A stretch of 27,343 bases of DNA from Bacteriovoracaceae bacterium UBA1511 (lineage in GTDB: Bacteria > Bdellovibrionota > Bacteriovoracia > Bacteriovoracales > Bacteriovoracaceae), in assembly GCA_002323535.1 (NCBI GenBank), contig DCQT01000108.1, positions 1 to 27,343 on the forward strand. The letters run 5' to 3'. Below the pieces are notes generated by a model that worked only from the letters and a program-made list of their open reading frames with translations, searched no databases and had not been told where the DNA came from. Each line of letters begins with the position of its first letter. Within the stretch, counting starts at the first letter, position 1. Below, in pieces: positions 23,587 through 27,343 of this stretch. A program made the translations under genes and the position numbers.

Positions 23587-23994
23587 TTAGTTTAGAGTAG
23601 AGTTTTGAAATGAAGTGGAAGTATTAGTCTCAGTTGAATGTAATGGACTTCCAAATGCAGTAGTTTTGGTAACTGGCTCTTCTTTTAAAGGCTCAATTCC
23701 AAGAGCAGTATGCTCTAGAGATGAAATATAACCAGTGAATGTGCCCTCGTTTGATCTAATTACTCGCTTTAGGAGGTCAACGTTACCAAGTTTTGTTGAT
23801 TTTTTTTCTTGATCAAATAGTAACTGGATCTGTGTAATGTAGGTGATGTCATTTTTTGATTTATTATCAATAACTTGTATTTCGTTACCGTCTCTAATAA
23901 TTTGAGCAATTTCTTCCAGAGTTACATAGCAGCTTTGGTGTGTGTCATATAATTTTCTATTTTGGTATCTTTTAATAATTCTGACGTCGCTCAT
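23587..23994 (-). CDS. phaR: PhaR-type polyhydroxyalkanoate synthesis regulator
   Basis: A 135-residue protein. Residues 4-64 (RIIKRYQNRKLYDTHQSCYV then TLEEIAQIIRDGNEIQVIDNKSKNDIT) are a clear PHB_acc_N DNA-binding domain; residues 68-105 correspond to the PHB_acc segment, and the remainder is a Thr/Ser-rich tail. It is shorter than most PhaR proteins (about 180-200 residues). PhaR represses phasin and its own gene until it is titrated by polyhydroxyalkanoate granules. No PHA synthase or phasin gene is in the window, so its targets here may differ. A promoter and an A/T-rich inverted repeat precede it, and AAGGGGAG serves as ribosome-binding site. The divergent TPR lipoprotein lies about 330 bp away. 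Confidence 0.9.
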   Translation of the reverse strand: MSDVRIIKRYQNRKLYDTHQSCYVTLEEIAQIIRDGNEIQVIDNKSKNDITYITQIQLLFDQEKKSTKLGNVDLLKRVIRSNEGTFTGYISSLEHTALGIEPLKEEPVTKTTAFGSPLHSTETNTSTSFQNSTLN

Positions 23995-24010
23995 CTTGTA
24001 ACTCCCCTTG

Positions 24011-24063
24011 AACTTTAACTTAAAAGTTATCTATTTATAAGCAGCCTTATATGTGAAAACCAA
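24011..24063 (-). promoter_or_regulatory. Candidate phaR promoter and operator
   Basis: On the minus strand TTGGTT (24058-24063) and TATAAA (24034-24039) are 18 bp apart and lie upstream of phaR. Between the -10 and the ribosome-binding site is a dyad: AACTT (24017-24021), AA, AAGTT (24024-24028), with a further AACTTT at 24011-24016. PhaR proteins are known to repress their own genes, so this is a reasonable autoregulatory operator, although no PhaR consensus was compared. Confidence 0.4.
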
Positions 24064-24321
24064 AAGCGAAACAATCAATTATGTAAAAGTTTTAGCGGTG
24101 CGTTGCTGCAAAACTCAAACAGATTCCAGTCACTTAGGTGCGCAAGGTTTATTTTGCGTCGTTTCATATCTGCTGCGCTCATGGTCTAGCAAGATTTGAT
24201 TCATCTTGTCAATCGTCAATGAGGGCAAAAATTTGCCGTGCACTGAATAAAAACCCGCCTGTACTCAAGTACTTGCTAATTGGTCCCGAAAAAATAGGTG
24301 AATCTTTCACAGGGGATCTAA
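24064..24321 (+). other. Intergenic region with several hairpins and only doubtful short frames
   Basis: This stretch has no convincing gene. By hand count 24121-24300 is about 43% GC, above its neighbours. Hairpins in order: CGCAA/TTGCG (24141-24145 with 24154-24158), CAAGAT/ATCTTG (24190-24195 with 24203-24208), GGCAAA/TTTGCC (24224-24229 with 24232-24237), and the palindrome CAAGTACTTG (24266-24275). A plus-strand frame from GTG 24138 (or ATG 24219) ends at 24329 and overlaps the TPR start by 8 nt; short frames also exist on the minus strand. None has a good ribosome-binding site. A structured RNA, a long 5' leader, or a decayed gene are the options. Confidence 0.4.
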
Positions 24322-26169
24322 TTGCTTAGGCTTTTATTAATATCTTTTCTTTTCGTTAGTTGCGCCTCTTTCCAGGGGAGCAACGTGCGCCAAAAAAAGG
24401 AAATTAGGGTTGTTGATTATCCAAAAAGCCATGTCGGAGACGTTTTAAAATCAGAGAATTTCTCAGAGTATGGCAAAAGTGTTTTCATGAAACTTTCTGA
24501 GTTGGAAAGAAAATTTTTTATAAACGACCTTTATTTAAAAGCGGTAGACTTGAAAGAACTGGGAGAAACTGAAAAAGCCAGTAAACTTTTTAAGGTGCTA
24601 TATGACTTCATTCCATTTGATGACAGTGTTAGAAAAAGCTTGATTGTCTCCTACATCAGGTCAAATCAACTAGAAAATGCAGAGTTGGTTTTAAAAAATA
24701 TAATCAACAATGAGAGTGGCAGCAACATCAGTTATAAATTAATTTTAGCAGGCCTTCAAAACGCAAGAGGCGATATTGAGCAGTCAAAGAAAACTTATGA
24801 AGACGTACTTGTTTCAGAGCCTTCAAATGAAGAAGCATGTGTGTTTCTATCCAAGGCTTTTTCGAATGAAGGTAACCATAAAAAGGCAATTAAAAAACTT
24901 AAAAAATGCCTTAAGTACTCAAGTAGTAACGCTACTCTAACGTTTTATTTAGGTAAGGCATACCTTGCTCTAAACAACGATAAAAAGGCGGATCGTTATT
25001 TTTTGAAAACTTTATCTTTGGAGCCAGCTTTTTATCAAGCAGTAGTAGCAAGGTCATTAATTCGGGAGAGAAAGGGTGATCTTAAAAAAGCACTTTCGAT
25101 TTTAAGAGAGTATCTTCAAAAAGTTGACACTGAGAACTTTGCAATTTTAACCAGGGCCACTCAAATTATGTTTGAATTAAATATGGTTTCTGAGATTACT
25201 CCCTATCTGGAGGAAATGTTACGTCAGGATCCTGAGAATTTAAATTTAAAGGTGCGCTTGGGGATAATTTACTCGGAAACAAATGCTTACGATAAAGCTA
25301 AAGAGGCATTCCTTTCAATTCTCAAAAAAGTACCCGACTCAGATAGAGTTTTGTATTATCTTGGGGCTCTATATCAGCAAACTGATGAGTTTGATAAAGC
25401 GATAGGTTATTACTCAAAAATTAATGCTAAGAGTTCATTATATTTTGATTCAAACTTACAAATAGGCTTGCTCATAAGACAGATGGCCATCTCTCAAAAC
25501 AACCCTGAAAGTGGTGTTAAAAAAATCGAAAAAATTAAAGCATCTTTACCAGAAACTTATGCTAAGAAAAAAGAACTTAGTAAAGAGTTAGATTTTTATA
25601 TCTCATATATTATGCATGATAACGAAGATTATAAGGGAGCTTTAAGTTTTTTACTTGGCTCTTTCAAAAAAGAGGAGCTATCCGTTGATCAAAAGTTTTT
25701 TGTAGCAAGTCTTTATGAAAAGCTTAAGGATTATAATTCTGCAATTGACTTGATGATGGGGGTGCTTCAAAAAGACCCTAAAAATGCTCATGCTTTAAAC
25801 TTTGTCGGGTATGTGATGCTTGAAAACACAGAGCAAATTACAAGTGCTTATGACTATATCAAAAAAGCAGTAGAGCTTGAGCCAAATGACTCATATATCA
25901 GAGACTCCTTAGGTTGGTACTTCTATAAAAAAGGAGATTTTAAAAGGGCTTTAAAAGAAGTTAAAAAAGCCTGGCAAGGCGAGAAAAAAGACGTGGTTAT
26001 TACAAAGCACCTTGCGATAATTTATCAGAAACTTAATAATATACCTGAGGCAAAAAAGTATTTCATCGAGGCGTTGAAAAATTGTCAAAAACATGCGGAA
26101 AAGTTGGATATTATAAAATCAATGGATCAGCAGATGCTTCGTCGGCTTCCTGCTTCAATTATTCCCTAG
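24322..26169 (+). CDS. TPR-repeat lipoprotein
   Basis: A 615-residue protein starting at TTG, with AGGGG 7 nt upstream. The N-terminus MLRLLLISFLFVSCAS is a short lipoprotein signal with lipobox VSC (Cys14). From about residue 60 to 600 it is built of tetratricopeptide repeats: examples are AYDKAKEAFLSILKKVPDSD, EFDKAIGYYSKINAKSS, DYNSAIDLMMGVLQKDPKNA, and a final strong set around YIKKAVELEPNDSYIRDSLG and WYFYKKGDFKRALKEV. Such proteins scaffold protein complexes in the periplasm or at the outer membrane, often for assembly or secretion. The absence of an Asp at the +2 position (Ala instead) favours outer-membrane sorting by the E. coli rule. The next gene's frame begins inside its 3' end. 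Confidence 0.88.
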   Translation: MLRLLLISFLFVSCASFQGSNVRQKKEIRVVDYPKSHVGDVLKSENFSEYGKSVFMKLSELERKFFINDLYLKAVDLKELGETEKASKLFKVLYDFIPFDDSVRKSLIVSYIRSNQLENAELVLKNIINNESGSNISYKLILAGLQNARGDIEQSKKTYEDVLVSEPSNEEACVFLSKAFSNEGNHKKAIKKLKKCLKYSSSNATLTFYLGKAYLALNNDKKADRYFLKTLSLEPAFYQAVVARSLIRERKGDLKKALSILREYLQKVDTENFAILTRATQIMFELNMVSEITPYLEEMLRQDPENLNLKVRLGIIYSETNAYDKAKEAFLSILKKVPDSDRVLYYLGALYQQTDEFDKAIGYYSKINAKSSLYFDSNLQIGLLIRQMAISQNNPESGVKKIEKIKASLPETYAKKKELSKELDFYISYIMHDNEDYKGALSFLLGSFKKEELSVDQKFFVASLYEKLKDYNSAIDLMMGVLQKDPKNAHALNFVGYVMLENTEQITSAYDYIKKAVELEPNDSYIRDSLGWYFYKKGDFKRALKEVKKAWQGEKKDVVITKHLAIIYQKLNNIPEAKKYFIEALKNCQKHAEKLDIIKSMDQQMLRRLPASIIP

Positions 26170-26684
26170 GTATTTTGTGTTTATTTCTTTTTTTGGTGTC
26201 TTGCTCAACTACCAATGTTGTTACAATTCCAAAAAAATCAAAAACCAATATCTGTACCCTTGGGGAAGGAGTAGCTTACTTAAAAATACGAGGAAAAACT
26301 GATCGAGCGGACATAGCGTTTAAAAGAAGTGATTCCAAGTGGGTTTTTGGAGTAGATACTCCTTTGAAAGGGGAGCAAGTTTTTTGGTTCGATATAGATG
26401 GTAGTGCTTCTAATTCTCTAAAAGGTCTTTTCTCAAAGTTACCTCTAAGTTTATTTACGCTGATCAAAAGATTATTTCCCTTAAAAAATAACACAAGAAA
26501 CATCACAGATCTGGAGCTGAATAATGGAGTTCATGCTACTTTTAGCACGAAGGGTTTTACCTCTGGTGGCTTTAAAGCAACCCTTATGAGAAATGTTTTT
26601 TTCATAAAAAGAACTTATGCGCAGCTAGAATTCAGGGTGACTGAGTGCAGCAAGGTGGAAAAATTTCAAGTCATAAAAAATTAA
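26082..26684 (+). CDS. Putative lipoprotein overlapping the TPR gene
   Basis: The hydrophobic stretch LGILCLFLFLVSCSTTN with lipobox LVSC marks a lipoprotein, and the soluble part (about 55-200) contains alternating strands such as VAYLKIRGKTDRADIAFKR and WVFGVDTPLKGEQVFWFDID, loosely reminiscent of LolB-like half-barrels; this comparison is weak. The start is uncertain: TTG 26082 has GAGG 10 nt upstream but overlaps the TPR gene by 88 nt and gives a 28-residue lead before the hydrophobic core, whereas TTG 26175 is just after the TPR stop but leaves an unusually short, uncharged signal. Either way it is likely coupled to the TPR lipoprotein, suggesting partner lipoproteins. The function is unknown. 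Confidence 0.68.
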   Translation: MSKTCGKVGYYKINGSADASSASCFNYSLGILCLFLFLVSCSTTNVVTIPKKSKTNICTLGEGVAYLKIRGKTDRADIAFKRSDSKWVFGVDTPLKGEQVFWFDIDGSASNSLKGLFSKLPLSLFTLIKRLFPLKNNTRNITDLELNNGVHATFSTKGFTSGGFKATLMRNVFFIKRTYAQLEFRVTECSKVEKFQVIKN

Positions 26685-26773
26685 TCTCTTCAACTTGATA
26701 ATTAGTATTTATGTTTTTCTATTAAGCTTTGTTATGCTAACTAACTGTGCGGAATATCAAAAGGATTTTACCA

Positions 26774-27343
26774 ATGAAGAAAAATCAACTACTTATCACA
26801 ACACTATTGTGCTTTATCTCCTTATTTGGTTGTACCAAAAAGAAAAACCTTGATGAGAGAGTCCTAAACCTAGCAGTTTCTGCAAAAATCAAGGGAATGG
26901 ATCCGATTTATGCAAATGATGCGTACTCAAGCAATGAAGTAGCGAGAGTTTATGAAGGACTACTTGAGTATCACTACCTGAGAAGGCCTTACACGCTAAG
27001 ACCGAACCTTGCCGAAGCAATGCCAGTAGTAAGTAAAGACGGTTTAACGTATACGTTTAAAATTAAAAAGGGTGTTGTTTTTCAAAATGATACTGCATTC
27101 GAAAGTGGGAAGGGCAGAGAGCTTGTTGCAGCAGACGTAGTTTACTCAATTAAAAGATTAGCTGATCCAAAGTTACAGGCGCTTGGCTGGTGGATTATCG
27201 ATGGGAAAATTAAAGGCCTTAACGAGTGGAGAAAGAAATATTCTGAACTTCCAAAAGTAGACTATGGTGAAGAAATTGAAGGCTTAAGAGCTGTTGATAA
27301 GTACACTGTTGAATTTAAACTAACTAGACCATTTCCACAGTTC
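26774..27343 (+). CDS. Peptide ABC transporter substrate-binding lipoprotein (partial)
   Basis: The first 190 residues of a family 5 solute-binding protein (OppA/DppA type), cut by the window end. The lipoprotein signal is MKKNQLLITTLLCFISLFGC with Cys20. The mature protein starts with VLNLAVSAKIKGMDPIYAND, then EVARVYEGLLEYHYL, LRPNLAEAMPVVSKDGLTYT and FKIKKGVVFQND, the standard order of this family, followed by VAADVVYSIKRLADPK. It binds oligopeptides in the periplasm for import by an ABC transporter. AAAGGA lies about 8 nt before the ATG, and an 89-bp gap separates it from the preceding lipoprotein gene, so it probably has its own promoter, though I see no strong -35. It suits the two peptidases in this window. 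Confidence 0.93.
   Translation, partial: MKKNQLLITTLLCFISLFGCTKKKNLDERVLNLAVSAKIKGMDPIYANDAYSSNEVARVYEGLLEYHYLRRPYTLRPNLAEAMPVVSKDGLTYTFKIKKGVVFQNDTAFESGKGRELVAADVVYSIKRLADPKLQALGWWIIDGKIKGLNEWRKKYSELPKVDYGEEIEGLRAVDKYTVEFKLTRPFPQF

Noticed and set aside
1..27343. CRISPR arrays, tRNA genes, insertion sequences, prophage or toxin-antitoxin loci.
   Set aside because: No regularly spaced direct repeats, no T-loop with acceptor stem, no transposase or integrase and no paired short toxin/antitoxin genes were found on reading both strands.

Overview
The window is AT-rich and densely coded on both strands, with short intergenic gaps, many 1-20 nt gene overlaps, and many lipoproteins and Sec-exported proteins, so the source is a Gram-negative bacterium. 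The gene content (a PhaR-type regulator beside a Get3/ArsA ATPase pair, a proteobacterial-type GshA, a TLC/Npt-like transporter, a Suv3-like helicase, and several secreted proteins I cannot assign) fits the Bdellovibrionota, perhaps a Bacteriovorax/Halobacteriovorax relative. That placement is an inference from gene content; there is no rRNA in the window to test it.

Layout. 1-1249 (+): the 3' end of S-adenosylhomocysteine hydrolase, then an unusual ribose-5-phosphate isomerase B fused in frame to a six-helix membrane domain. 1251-3736 (-): a polyprenyl-phosphate-sugar synthase-like glycosyltransferase and a large secreted, charge-rich, Cys-containing protein of unknown function. 3843-7609 (+): a DtxR-type metal-dependent repressor, a TLC/Npt-like nucleotide-transporter homologue and an M3 metallo-oligopeptidase, closed by a hairpin terminator. 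7631-8860 (-): an MFS permease. 8985-10154 (+): a secreted M28 aminopeptidase with a hairpin-rich leader. 10222-17316 (+): a tightly packed run of six genes: Suv3-like RNA helicase, DUF455 ferritin-like protein, ATP-grasp-like protein, charged single-pass membrane protein, degenerate SpoIIE/PP2C-like protein and a small secreted protein.

17313-23484 (-): read from right to left this is an apparent operon of an outer-membrane beta-barrel, two ArsA/Get3-like ATPases, glutamate-cysteine ligase (GshA), cystathionine beta-synthase and cystathionine gamma-lyase/synthase. The last three form a route from homocysteine to cysteine to gamma-glutamylcysteine. The SAH hydrolase at the left edge makes the homocysteine that feeds it. 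23587-23994 (-): a PhaR-type polyhydroxyalkanoate regulator. 24064-24321 has no convincing gene but contains several hairpins. 24322-27343 (+): a TPR lipoprotein, a second lipoprotein that overlaps it, and the start of an OppA-like peptide-binding lipoprotein cut by the window edge.

No tRNA, rRNA, CRISPR array, insertion sequence or phage gene was seen. The least explained parts are the RpiB-membrane fusion, the DUF455/ATP-grasp pair, the degenerate phosphatase set between two exported proteins, the asymmetric ArsA pair tied to thiol synthesis, and the structured region before the TPR lipoprotein.
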